Positions 42,945 through 50,254 of a stretch of DNA of 64,000 bases are shown piece by piece. The notes beneath the pieces are model-generated. The model did not search any database. It saw nothing but the letters and a program-made list of their open reading frames with translations, and was not told where the DNA came from. Numbering within the stretch: position 1 is the stretch's first letter; the number at the start of each line of letters is the position of its first letter. The stretch is taken from NCBI RefSeq assembly GCF_022230955.1, contig NZ_JAKKFI010000060.1, positions 1-64,000 on the forward strand, in the 5' to 3' direction. The stretch comes from Micromonospora cabrerizensis. GTDB lineage: Bacteria; Actinomycetota; Actinomycetes; Mycobacteriales; Micromonosporaceae. A program made the position numbers and the translations under genes.

Positions 42945-43024
42945 GCCCCGCGCTGCGCCACTCGGTCGCCGCGGTCGGGCGCCTGTGATCTGCGGGGCAC
43001 TCGCCGGCCGTCTCCGAGTCTCCG

Positions 43025-43056
43025 TCTGCCCCGGCCGCCGCCTGCCCCGGCCGCCG
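43025..43056. repeat. 16-bp tandem repeat upstream of mqnD
   Basis: CTGCCCCGGCCGCCGC occurs twice back to back at 43025-43040 and 43041-43056, in the gene-free stretch between mqnD and the repeat element. Confidence 0.6.
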
Positions 43057-43099
43057 CCTGCCCGCCAGCGCCCTGCGGGCTCAGTGGTTACCTCTGCTC

Positions 43100-43629
43100 C
43101 CTGTAGAGCTGCCCCGTCTGTGGGGCGCGACGTCAGCGGTGATGTCCGTCGAACAGTCGGCCCGCTCGCCGAGCAGGAGCCGAGCAGCAGCCGAGCAGGA
43201 GCAGGAGCCGAGCCGGAGCAGGAGCCGGAGCAGGAGCCGAGCAGGAGCAGGAGCAGGAGCCGAGCAGTAGCAGGAGCAGGAGCCGAGCAGGAGCCGAGCA
43301 GTAGCAGGAGCAGGAGCCGAGCAGGAGCCGAGCAGGAGCAGGAGCCGAGCAGCAGCCGAGCCGGAGCCGGAGCAGGAGCCGAGCAGGAGCCGAGCAGTAG
43401 CAGGAGCAGGAGCCGAGCAGGAGCCGAGCAGGAGCAGGAGCCGAGCAGCAGCCGAGCCGGAGCCGGAGCAGGAGCCGGAGCCGGAGCAGGACGGTTCAGG
43501 CCACTCCGGCCGTCCGCGCCGGCTGGGCCCGCTGTCCGCCAGGTGAGCCTGGCCGTCCGCAGGAGGCTGCGGACCTGCCGTGCTCGGAAGGCGCACCCTC
43601 TTGCCCCACAAACGGGGCAGCTCTACAGG
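43100..43629. mobile_element. 530-bp non-coding element bounded by 27-bp inverted repeats
   Basis: The arms 43100-43126 (CCTGTAGAGCTGCCCC...) and 43603-43629 are complementary at 26 of 27 positions. Each arm itself contains a GCCCC/GGGGC hairpin. Between them are a short unique sequence and the GAGCAG/GAGCCG array at 43171-43490. No target-site duplication or transposase gene is visible, so it is MITE-like in form only. With the neighbouring XRE gene it fills the space between mqnD and mqnB. The whole gene-free gap is 42932-43734. Confidence 0.55.
43171..43490. repeat. GAGCAG/GAGCCG low-complexity tandem array
   Basis: About 320 bp consist almost only of the 6-bp words GAGCAG, GAGCCG, AGCAGG and close variants, with a higher-order unit of about 96 bp seen from the spacing of GTAGCAGG landmarks (43301 and 43397). 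The plus strand contains only three T residues, all in GTAG, so the strands are strongly asymmetric (purine-rich plus strand). Several frames are open on both strands because the repeat lacks stop codons; none looks like a gene. Confidence 0.85.
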
Positions 43630-43663
43630 CGCTGACGAAGGGATGTACACAGCGACGGAGACA

Positions 43664-43684
43664 CTATCCACAGGGTTATCCACA
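43664..43684. promoter_or_regulatory. Pair of DnaA-box-like sites
   Basis: CTATCCACA (43664-43672) and TTATCCACA (43676-43684) lie in the same orientation, 12 bp apart. The second is a perfect match to the general DnaA box TTATNCACA. They sit just outside the repeat element and about 50 bp before the XRE-family gene. This could be a DnaA-titration or regulatory site. Confidence 0.45.
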
Positions 43685-43699
43685 GGTGGTCGAGGGCTG

Positions 43700-43728
43700 T
43701 TGACGGCGCGAGCTGAGCGGAAAACCAT
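43700..43728 (+). promoter_or_regulatory. Possible promoter of the XRE-GNAT gene
   Basis: TTGACG (43700-43705) and AACCAT (43723-43728) are 17 bp apart, and the latter lies 6 nt before the GTG at 43735. This fits a leaderless promoter overlapping the region of the DnaA-like sites. Confidence 0.4.
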
Positions 43729-43734
43729 GGACGG

Positions 43735-44589
43735 GTGGCTGCCGACAAGGATGCGATAGATGTGGGGGCAACCTTGCGAGATCTTCGTCGACGTGCCGAC
43801 ATGAGCCAGCGCGAGCTGGCCGCACAGTCCGGGGTCCCGAAGAGCACGTTGGCTCGGATCGAGGCGGGGCAAGGTGCCGGGCCGGCATTTCGCACGGTGG
43901 AGCGGCTGGTCCGGGCGGCGGGTGGTGAGCTCGCTCTCACAGTCTCCAACGCCCTCACCGCCGGATCGGTTGACGAGTCACCACAGGCGCGTGACGACGA
44001 ACTGTGGGACGAGTTGCGGGACGAGGCCGGCCGCCGATATCCAGCGCATCTCGACGTCCGTCGAGTCCTGACCCTGAAGGACTGGCCGGGTGCCTGGTGG
44101 GTGCACTCCTACACCCTGCCGCAGCGGTTGTGGCCGGTACGCGTTCCGGAGCTGACCTACGACCTGGATCGGGCGCGACGTGACAGGCGGCGGTTGCGGG
44201 CCCAGGCGCGGGCCCAGGTGCGGTTCCGGCGCGCGTTCGAAGGGCTGCCGGTCACGTCGTGGCACTTTCTCGCCGAGCTGCCCGGGGCGGGGCCGGTCGG
44301 TGAGTTGAGGGCCCATGAGCGAAGCCTGGACCTCCTCCGCGGCGAGGATTGGGGCGACCAGCGTGAACTGGTGTTGGAGGGTGTTGTCGTCGCCCCCGGC
44401 CTGCGGACCCTGGGCATCGCACGTCAACTGATCGACCTGCTGGCCAGGGAGATGGCAGTCGCTGACATCCGGACGGTCCACGCGATAGCCGACGGTGGCA
44501 ACGTCGAGTTCCTGCTGGCCTGCGGGTTTGAGCTACAGGCCGGTCGACCGTCGGCGCTCACGCTCGAAGTCCGCCCTCCCCGGCCGTAG
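43735..44589 (+). CDS. XRE-family regulator fused to a GNAT-like acetyltransferase domain
   Basis: This 284-residue protein has an N-terminal Cro/C1 helix-turn-helix (LRDLRRRADMSQRELAAQSG, residues about 13-32, then VPKSTLARIEAG). The C-terminal part ends with a GNAT-type acetyl-CoA loop and helix (VVVAPGLRTLGIARQLIDLL) and a strand with GNVEFLLACGFE. The middle part (about 100-180) is Arg-rich and unassigned. A DNA-binding acetyltransferase could sense or modify a small molecule or protein. The GTG at 43735 lacks a Shine-Dalgarno sequence and is placed by the promoter spacing. Its stop is two bases from the convergent mqnB stop. Confidence 0.8.
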   Translation: MAADKDAIDVGATLRDLRRRADMSQRELAAQSGVPKSTLARIEAGQGAGPAFRTVERLVRAAGGELALTVSNALTAGSVDESPQARDDELWDELRDEAGRRYPAHLDVRRVLTLKDWPGAWWVHSYTLPQRLWPVRVPELTYDLDRARRDRRRLRAQARAQVRFRRAFEGLPVTSWHFLAELPGAGPVGELRAHERSLDLLRGEDWGDQRELVLEGVVVAPGLRTLGIARQLIDLLAREMAVADIRTVHAIADGGNVEFLLACGFELQAGRPSALTLEVRPPRP

Positions 44590-44590
44590 T

Positions 44591-45241
44591 TCAGCGCAGC
44601 GCGGGGGCCGCCGCGGTCAGGGCGGTGAGGGCCTCGCGCAGCCGCCAGGCATCCCGGTCGCGGGGGCCGATCGGGTTCGAGATGGTGCGCAGCTCGGCGA
44701 AGGGCACACCGGCCTGGGCGGCGGCGACCGCCACCCCGTACCCCTCCATGGCCTCGGCGACCGCCTCCGGATGCCTCCGGCGCAGCTCTTCGGTGCTGGC
44801 GGCGGTGCCGGTGACCGTGCTGAGGGTGAGCACCGGCCCGGTCGTCGCCGCCGGGAGGGCGGCCCGCAGTGCCGCCAGCAGGCTCGGGTCGGCGGGCACC
44901 ACGCCGCCGACACCAAGCATCGCGGCCGACATGCCCAGCTCGTCGACGGGGATGAAGCCGTCCGGTGATTCGGCACCCAGGTCGGCGGCGATGCTGGCGG
45001 TGCCGAGCACCGTGTCGCCGACCTCGGCCCGCCCGGTGAAGCCGCCGGCCACCCCGGCGCTGACCACCGCACGGTACGGGCGACCAGCGGCCTCGGCCAG
45101 CGCCAGCAGTCGGGCGGTGGCGGCACCGGCGACGGCCGGGCCCACGCCGACCGGGGCGACGGTCACGGTGGGGTCGGTCAGACCGGCGCGGACCGCTTCC
45201 GCCTCGGCTGGCACCGCGGTCACCACCAGCAGGCCGGTCAC
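44591..45241 (-). CDS. mqnB: Futalosine hydrolase
   Basis: This 216-residue nucleosidase splits hypoxanthine from futalosine, the step before MqnC and MqnD in menaquinone synthesis. It has the nucleoside phosphorylase/MTAN-type fold: LLVVTAVPAEAEAV at the start, AVVSAGVAGGF, and the substrate-binding and catalytic segment EAMEGYGVAVAAAQ followed by LRTISNPIGPRD. The GTG at 45241 overlaps the stop of the upstream MFS gene by 4 bases (GTGA), so it is translationally coupled to it. Confidence 0.92.
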   Translation of the reverse strand: MTGLLVVTAVPAEAEAVRAGLTDPTVTVAPVGVGPAVAGAATARLLALAEAAGRPYRAVVSAGVAGGFTGRAEVGDTVLGTASIAADLGAESPDGFIPVDELGMSAAMLGVGGVVPADPSLLAALRAALPAATTGPVLTLSTVTGTAASTEELRRRHPEAVAEAMEGYGVAVAAAQAGVPFAELRTISNPIGPRDRDAWRLREALTALTAAAPALR

Positions 45242-46839
45242 GAGACTGAGCCCGGGGACTCGCGGCGGGTCTCGTCGTCCGACCCGCCACCCGGGCCGCC
45301 GACCGCTGAGGACGGGCGGTAGATGTGGTAGCCCGGAGGGGCGAGGCCGGGATCGTCGTACTGCGGAGAGCTGGCCTGGGCCGGCGCCGGCGAGGTGGGC
45401 GCGGCGGCCTCGGGCTCGTCGGCCGGCTCGTCCTCGGTCAGCTCGTCGTCGCCGATCGGTCGGCCGGCCAGCTTCTCGCCGCGCAGCCGGGCGGCGACCA
45501 GCACACCCCGGATCGCGGCCAGAACGCCCACCCCGGCGGCCACCGCGATGCCCATCCGACCGTTGAACGGCACAAGCCCCAGCCCTCCACCGGCGACGAA
45601 GGCGAGCATCAGCACCGTCTCCGAATGGGCGAAGGAACTCGCGCGCAGCCGTTCCGGGATGCGCTCCTGGATCGAGGCGTCCACGGCCAGCTTGGATATC
45701 CCGCTGACCAGCGCGGCGACCAGGCAGAGCAGGGCGACCATCACCAGCGAGAACTGGATGACGGCGAGCACCGCCACCCCGGCAACGATGATCATGCTGC
45801 TGGACTGGATGGCGGTCGGTCGGTGGATACGCAACCGGGTGCCGATGGCGGTGGCCAGGAAGGTGCCGACCGCGAGCGCCCCGCCGACCAGCCCCAGCGC
45901 CCACTCGGCGCCCAGATCCCGACCGAACGCGACGGTGGTCAGGTCGCCCTTCTTGATCGCGAAGGCGAGGAAGAGCAGCAGGAAGCCGTACACCGCTCGT
46001 AGCGTCGCGGCACCGATCAGCGACGCGATCACCAGGCGGCCGGCGGGGCGACCTCGGCCCAGCGGCCGGTCACCACGGCGGCGGCCCAGGGCGCGCAGGG
46101 GCCGGGGGACCCGCTCCGGTGGTTCCGAATCGGCCTTCGGCGGCAGGCGCAGGGAGATCACCATGCCGACCAGGAAGATCACGGACGCGACGCGAAGCGG
46201 CCACTGTGGCCCGAACCAGAACGCGGCCAACCCGATCGGCGCGACCAGCGCACCCGCGACCGTGCCGTAGACGCTGGCCCGGGCGCCAACCTGGGACAGG
46301 CCGAGCCCTTCCGGCAACAACCGGGGCACGGCCGCGGACCGGGCCACGCCGTACGCCCGGGACAGCGCGAGCACCCCGAACGCGGCCGGATAGAGCCCGA
46401 AGCCGTGGATGTAGTCGGAGATCAACCAGGCCAGGAAGGCGCGGCCCAGCATCGTCGCGGCCAGCGCGTACCGCCGGCCGTGGCGGAAGTGGTCCAGCAG
46501 CGGGCCCACCACGGGGGCGAGCATGGCGAACGGCACCATGGTCACCAGCAGGTAGAGGGCGACCTTGCTGCGGGCCTCGCCGAGTGGCACGTTGAAGAAG
46601 ATCGTGCCGGCCAGGCCGATGGCGATCAGGGTGTCACCGGCGCAGGAGAGCGCATGCAGGTCGAACAGTCGGACCATGCCGACCTCGCCACCGGCGCCCC
46701 GGGCCCGGGCGCTGCCGGCCCGACGGGTCACCCAGCGGCCGCTGCCCAGCGAACCACGCAACAGCAGACGAACGGCGCGAATGCCGGTGCCGACGGTCCG
46801 CCCGAGGACGGATCGCCCGGAGCGGGAGTACGACGGCAT
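45238..46839 (-). CDS. MFS transporter-like membrane protein
   Basis: This 533-residue protein has a basic N-terminus of about 50 residues and about 12 membrane helices with the major facilitator pattern (AIGLAGTIFFNVPL, VTMVPFAMLAPVVGPLLDHF, and so on), followed by a hydrophilic tail of about 100 residues with Asp/Glu and Pro/Ala stretches. The transported compound is unknown. The ATG at 46839 has GAGGATGG about 8 nt upstream. It is coupled to mqnB by a 4-base overlap and is divergent from the DUF3027 gene. Confidence 0.88.
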   Translation of the reverse strand: MPSYSRSGRSVLGRTVGTGIRAVRLLLRGSLGSGRWVTRRAGSARARGAGGEVGMVRLFDLHALSCAGDTLIAIGLAGTIFFNVPLGEARSKVALYLLVTMVPFAMLAPVVGPLLDHFRHGRRYALAATMLGRAFLAWLISDYIHGFGLYPAAFGVLALSRAYGVARSAAVPRLLPEGLGLSQVGARASVYGTVAGALVAPIGLAAFWFGPQWPLRVASVIFLVGMVISLRLPPKADSEPPERVPRPLRALGRRRGDRPLGRGRPAGRLVIASLIGAATLRAVYGFLLLFLAFAIKKGDLTTVAFGRDLGAEWALGLVGGALAVGTFLATAIGTRLRIHRPTAIQSSSMIIVAGVAVLAVIQFSLVMVALLCLVAALVSGISKLAVDASIQERIPERLRASSFAHSETVLMLAFVAGGGLGLVPFNGRMGIAVAAGVGVLAAIRGVLVAARLRGEKLAGRPIGDDELTEDEPADEPEAAAPTSPAPAQASSPQYDDPGLAPPGYHIYRPSSAVGGPGGGSDDETRRESPGSVS

Positions 46840-46945
46840 GTGCACCATCCTCGCCCATCTGATCCGGGTACGCCGCACCACTGCGGGGAAAGGTTCCCCG
46901 GGAGTCCCTGTCACCCCCGCGGGGCGCATAGGGAACAATGGTTGG

Positions 46946-47767
46946 GTGACCAGGCCTGTCTCCACCCGCGCCGCCCGTCTCGACCAGGTCTGCGCCGCCG
47001 CCGTCGAGGTGGCCCGCGCTGGCATCACCGAGGTCGACGCCGACGATGTCGGCGATCACCTGCAGGTGGTGGCCGAGGGTGAACGGCTGGTCACCCACTA
47101 CTTCGAGTGCCTCCTCGCCGGCTACCGCGGTTGGCGGTGGGCGGTCACCGTCACCCGGGTGTCGCGCAGCAAGACCGTGACCATCTGCGAGACGGTGTTG
47201 CTGCCGGGCTCCGACGCGCTGCTCGCGCCCGGCTGGCTGCCCTGGCAGGAGCGGCTCAAGCCGGGCGACCTGGGCCCGGGCGATCTGCTGCCGACCTCAC
47301 CGGACGACGACCGCCTGGTCCCCGGCTACCTGCTCTCCGACGACCCGGCGGTCGAGGAGACGGCATGGGAGCTGGGCCTCGGTCGGGCGCGCGTGCTCTC
47401 CCTCGAGGGGCGCATGGAGGCGGCGCAGCGCTGGTATGACGGCGACCACGGCCCCGCCGCGCCCATCTCCGCCGCCGCGCCGGCTGCCGCCCGTTGTGGC
47501 ACCTGCGGCTTCTACCTGCCGCTGGCCGGTGCGATGCGGCAGGCATTCGGGGCGTGCGGCAACTTCTACGCCCCCGACGACGGCCGGGTGGTGAGCGCCG
47601 ACCACGGTTGCGGTGCCCACTCCGAGACGCTGATCGAGGCGGCCGAGACCGCGGTCGAAGAGCTACCCACGGTGTACGACGACAGCGCGGTGGAGGCCAT
47701 GTCGGTCAGCCGCGCCCCGGGCTCGGTGGAAGCGGCCGAGCCGGCGGAGCCGTACGGGCACTCCTGA
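46946..47767 (+). CDS. DUF3027 domain-containing protein
   Basis: This 273-residue protein is a member of the actinobacterial DUF3027 family. Conserved stretches include RGWRWAVTVTRVSRSKTVT, GWLPWQERLKPGDLGPGDLL and a Cys-containing CGTCGFYLPLAG with further C and H residues (FGACGN, DHGCGAHSE) that could bind zinc. No enzyme function is known. The GTG at 46946 lacks a Shine-Dalgarno sequence and has AACAAT 6 nt upstream, so it may be leaderless. It is divergent from the MFS gene. Confidence 0.87.
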   Translation: MTRPVSTRAARLDQVCAAAVEVARAGITEVDADDVGDHLQVVAEGERLVTHYFECLLAGYRGWRWAVTVTRVSRSKTVTICETVLLPGSDALLAPGWLPWQERLKPGDLGPGDLLPTSPDDDRLVPGYLLSDDPAVEETAWELGLGRARVLSLEGRMEAAQRWYDGDHGPAAPISAAAPAAARCGTCGFYLPLAGAMRQAFGACGNFYAPDDGRVVSADHGCGAHSETLIEAAETAVEELPTVYDDSAVEAMSVSRAPGSVEAAEPAEPYGHS

Positions 47768-47803
47768 TCGTTCGCACCGGGGTGACCCGGTGCGGTGGTC
47801 GGG

Positions 47804-48049
47804 TCAGCGCGCGCGGCGGCGCCGTCGGTTGGCGTCGTGCCGCATCATCACGGCGAGGCCCGGGAAGCCCCACAGGAACCCGGCGAGGCAGGTCCAGAGC
47901 CAGTTCTGGTGACCGTGGTCGGTCAGCCAACCCCGGAAGAAGATCAGCAGGACCAGCCCGGCGACCGCCCAGGCGGCCAGCCCGGCGAGGGCGAACGGCA
48001 CCATCGGCGGGTCCAGTGGTGCGGGCCGCGGTGGCTGCTCGTTCGGCAT
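47804..48049 (-). CDS. DUF2530 small membrane protein
   Basis: This 81-residue protein has two hydrophobic helices (PFALAGLAAWAVAGLVLLIF; LWTCLAGFLWGFPGLAVM) and a basic C-terminus (MMRHDANRRRRRAR), matching the actinobacterial family DUF2530 of unknown function. The ATG at 48049 has TACGCT 6 nt upstream and no Shine-Dalgarno sequence, so it appears leaderless. It converges on the DUF3027 gene and diverges from the purine permease. Confidence 0.87.
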   Translation of the reverse strand: MPNEQPPRPAPLDPPMVPFALAGLAAWAVAGLVLLIFFRGWLTDHGHQNWLWTCLAGFLWGFPGLAVMMRHDANRRRRRAR

Positions 48050-48055
48050 TCGGCA

Positions 48056-48061
48056 AGCGTA
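48056..48061 (-). promoter_or_regulatory. -10 box of leaderless DUF2530 promoter
   Basis: TACGCT lies 6 nt before the ATG at 48049 on the minus strand. Confidence 0.5.
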
Positions 48062-48085
48062 CGCGACCTACTTCCCCTGCCCGTC

Positions 48086-48125
48086 GGTGATCTGGGACGA
48101 TGCGCGCGACAACCGGAAGATCACC
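48086..48125 (+). promoter_or_regulatory. Leader inverted repeat before the purine permease
   Basis: GGTGATCT (48086-48093) and AGATCACC (48118-48125) could form a hairpin ending just before the GCGAGG ribosome site of the permease gene at 48138. It could be an operator or a leader structure; it does not match a purine riboswitch. Confidence 0.3.
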
Positions 48126-48137
48126 TGCGAGGACCTG

Positions 48138-49616
48138 ATGGCAGTAGCGCCGCCCGAGAACGGCACCCCTCCCGACCCCGCTCACCCGCGTAACGGATTC
48201 GACCGGTTCTTCGAGATCTCCGCCCGCGGCTCGACGATGAGCCGCGAGGTACGCGGTGGCCTGGCGACCTTCTTCACGATGGCGTACATCGTGGTGCTCA
48301 ACCCGCTGATCCTGGGTGGTGCCGTCGACGGGGACGGCAAGACCCTCCCGATTCCCGCGCTGGCTGCCGCGACCGCGCTGGTCGCCGGGCTGATGACGAT
48401 CCTGATGGGTGTGGTGGGCCGGTTCCCGCTGGCACTCGCCGCCGGTCTGGGTGTCAACGCGCTGGTGGCGTACGAGATCGCCCCCGAGATGACCTGGGCC
48501 GACGCGATGGGCCTGGTGGTGATCGAGGGTGTGATCATCGCTGTGTTGGTGCTGACCGGTCTGCGGACCGCGGTGTTCCGCGCGGTGCCGACCCAGATGA
48601 AGACCGCGATCGGGGTCGGCATCGGTCTGTTCCTGACCATCATCGGCCTGGTGGACGCCGGCTTCGTCCGACGGATCCCGGACGCCGCCAACACCACCGT
48701 CCCGGTCGGTCTGGGCATCGGTGGCAAGCTGGTGAGCTGGCCGATGCTGGTCTTCGTGGTGGGTCTGCTGATCACCCTGGTGCTGGTGGTCCGCCGGGTA
48801 CGCGGCGCGATCCTGATCGGCATCCTCGCCTCGACCGTGCTGGCGGTGATCGTGGAGGCGATCGGCAACATCGGCCCGTCGTTCGTCAACGGTCAGCCCA
48901 ACCCGAAGGGGTGGTCGCTGAACGTGCCGGAGCTGCCGAAGACGGTGGTGGACCTGCCGGACCTGTCGCTGCTCGGCAAGTTCAACGTGCTCGACTCGTG
49001 GGGCCGGGCCGGTTGGCTGGTCGTGCTGATGTTCGTCTTCACGCTGCTGATCACGGACTTCTTCGACACCATGGGCACGATGGTCGCGGTCGGCCAGGAG
49101 GGCGGCCTGCTCGACGAGCAGGGCACCCCGCCGCGGGCCAAGGAGATCCTGCTGGTCGACTCGATCGCCGCGGCGGCCGGTGGTGCGGCGAGCACCTCCA
49201 GCAACACGTCGTACATCGAGAGTGCCGCCGGTGTCGGGGAGGGTGCCCGGACCGGCGTGGCCAGCCTGGTCACGGGCGTGCTCTTCCTGCTGGCGATGTT
49301 CCTGGCGCCGCTGGTGGTCATCGTGCCGTTCGAGGCGGCCTCGACGGCCCTGGTGGTGGTCGGTTTCCTGATGATGACCGCGGTGCGGACGATCGACTGG
49401 TCCGACTACGAGATCGCGATCCCGGCGTTCCTCACGATCGTGCTGATGCCGTTCACCTACTCGATCTCGAACGGGATCGGCGCGGGTCTGATCACCTTCG
49501 TGGTGGTCAAGCTGGCTCGCGGTAAGGCCCGTGAGGTCCACCCGTTGCTGTACGGGGTGGCCGTGCTGTTCGTGCTGTACTTCCTGCGCGGGCCGATCGA
49601 GTCCCTGGTGCTCTGA
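48138..49616 (+). CDS. NCS2-family purine permease (guanine/hypoxanthine, AzgA/PbuG-like)
   Basis: This 492-residue protein has about 12-14 membrane segments and the AzgA-like signature: FFTMAYIVVLNPLILG at the N-terminus, AAGLGVNALVAYEIAPEMTW, the LLITDFFDTMGTM motif with conserved Asp residues, and SSNTSYIESAAGVGEGARTG. It imports purine bases by proton symport. GCGAGG precedes the ATG at 48138. It is monocistronic with a strong terminator. Confidence 0.92.
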   Translation: MAVAPPENGTPPDPAHPRNGFDRFFEISARGSTMSREVRGGLATFFTMAYIVVLNPLILGGAVDGDGKTLPIPALAAATALVAGLMTILMGVVGRFPLALAAGLGVNALVAYEIAPEMTWADAMGLVVIEGVIIAVLVLTGLRTAVFRAVPTQMKTAIGVGIGLFLTIIGLVDAGFVRRIPDAANTTVPVGLGIGGKLVSWPMLVFVVGLLITLVLVVRRVRGAILIGILASTVLAVIVEAIGNIGPSFVNGQPNPKGWSLNVPELPKTVVDLPDLSLLGKFNVLDSWGRAGWLVVLMFVFTLLITDFFDTMGTMVAVGQEGGLLDEQGTPPRAKEILLVDSIAAAAGGAASTSSNTSYIESAAGVGEGARTGVASLVTGVLFLLAMFLAPLVVIVPFEAASTALVVVGFLMMTAVRTIDWSDYEIAIPAFLTIVLMPFTYSISNGIGAGLITFVVVKLARGKAREVHPLLYGVAVLFVLYFLRGPIESLVL

Positions 49617-49622
49617 CGCACG

Positions 49623-49658
49623 TCCGGGCGGGGAACCGAACGGGATTCCCCGCCCGGA
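49623..49658 (+). terminator. Terminator of the purine permease gene
   Basis: TCCGGGCGGGGAA and its complement (49646-49658) form a perfect 13-bp stem with a 10-nt loop, starting 6 bp after the stop codon. Confidence 0.8.
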
Positions 49659-49677
49659 ACAGCACTGACGTCCTCGT

Positions 49678-49712
49678 GAGCCTGGTCATAACAGATGTCG
49701 TTAGCCAGGCTC
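49678..49712. promoter_or_regulatory. Upstream inverted repeat in the MarR promoter region
   Basis: GAGCCTGG (49678-49685) and CCAGGCTC (49705-49712) form an 8-bp inverted repeat separated by 19 bp, just before the main palindrome at 49714. Confidence 0.35.
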
Positions 49713-49713
49713 A

Positions 49714-49730
49714 TTAGTTAAGCTAACTAA
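49714..49730. promoter_or_regulatory. Putative MarR operator overlapping the -10 region
   Basis: TTAGTTA-AGC-TAACTAA is a perfect 7-bp inverted repeat with a 3-bp centre, one base before the GTG at 49732. The TAAGCT -10 box (49719-49724) lies inside it. A bound dimer would block transcription, suggesting autoregulation of the MarR-exporter pair. Confidence 0.65.
49719..49724 (+). promoter_or_regulatory. -10 box of leaderless marR promoter
   Basis: TAAGCT lies 7 nt before the GTG at 49732 with no Shine-Dalgarno sequence and is inside the palindrome. Confidence 0.5.
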
Positions 49731-49731
49731 C

Positions 49732-50181
49732 GTGACGGAGCGGACGGTGACGGCGGAACGCGTGCCACCGGCGCAACTGGCTCCCCAGTTGCGTGATGCG
49801 ATCACCCGACTCAACCGGCGGGTCCGCCAGGCCCGACCGGTCGGCGACCTCACGGTCACCCAGGTTTCCGCGCTCACCAGCCTGCGGCTGGCCGGCGCGC
49901 TGACGCCCAGGGAACTGGCCGACGTGGAACGGGTGCAGCCACCGACGATGACCAAGATCGTCGGAAAGTTGGAGGACCGCGGCCTCGTGCGGCGGACACC
50001 CCACCCGACCGACGGCCGGCAGGTCATCCTCGCGGCGACCGAAGGAGGGCAGGCCGTGCTCGACCAGTTCGAGCGGGCCCGCGACGAGTGGCTGGCCCAC
50101 CGGCTGGCCGCACTCGACGAGGACGATCGGGAGACCCTGCAGAGGGCCGCCCAGATTCTTCAGCAGCTCGCTCGCGCCTGA
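49732..50181 (+). CDS. MarR family transcriptional regulator
   Basis: This 149-residue winged-helix regulator has the DNA-binding helices at about residues 40-90: LAGALTPRELADVERVQPPT (recognition region), VGKLEDRGLVRRTPHPTDGRQ (wing with the DGR motif). Flanking helices make the dimer. MarR proteins respond to small phenolic or toxic ligands. The GTG at 49732 is supported by the TAAGCT box and the operator just upstream. It is followed by the MFS exporter gene after 73 bp, so it probably controls its own operon. Confidence 0.92.
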   Translation: MTERTVTAERVPPAQLAPQLRDAITRLNRRVRQARPVGDLTVTQVSALTSLRLAGALTPRELADVERVQPPTMTKIVGKLEDRGLVRRTPHPTDGRQVILAATEGGQAVLDQFERARDEWLAHRLAALDEDDRETLQRAAQILQQLARA

Positions 50182-50254
50182 GCCGCGCCCGCGCCACCGG
50201 GTCCGTGCCGTCACCTGTCGATGACGCGTACGTCCTTAAGGAGGCGCACGAAGA

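Noticed and set aside
43171..43490. Possible CRISPR array
   Set aside because: Units are 6 bp with a 96-bp higher-order period and no unique spacers; no cas genes are near.
43100..43629. Full insertion sequence or transposon
   Set aside because: No transposase frame or clear target-site duplication was found; it was kept only as a MITE-like element.
42985..43635. A 216-codon plus-strand frame across the GAGCAG array
   Set aside because: It is Glu-Gln/Ser-Arg low complexity with no ribosome site; stop codons are missing only because the repeat lacks them.
48050..48137. Purine riboswitch upstream of the NCS2 permease
   Set aside because: No conserved three-way junction sequence is present; only a simple 8-bp inverted repeat is seen.
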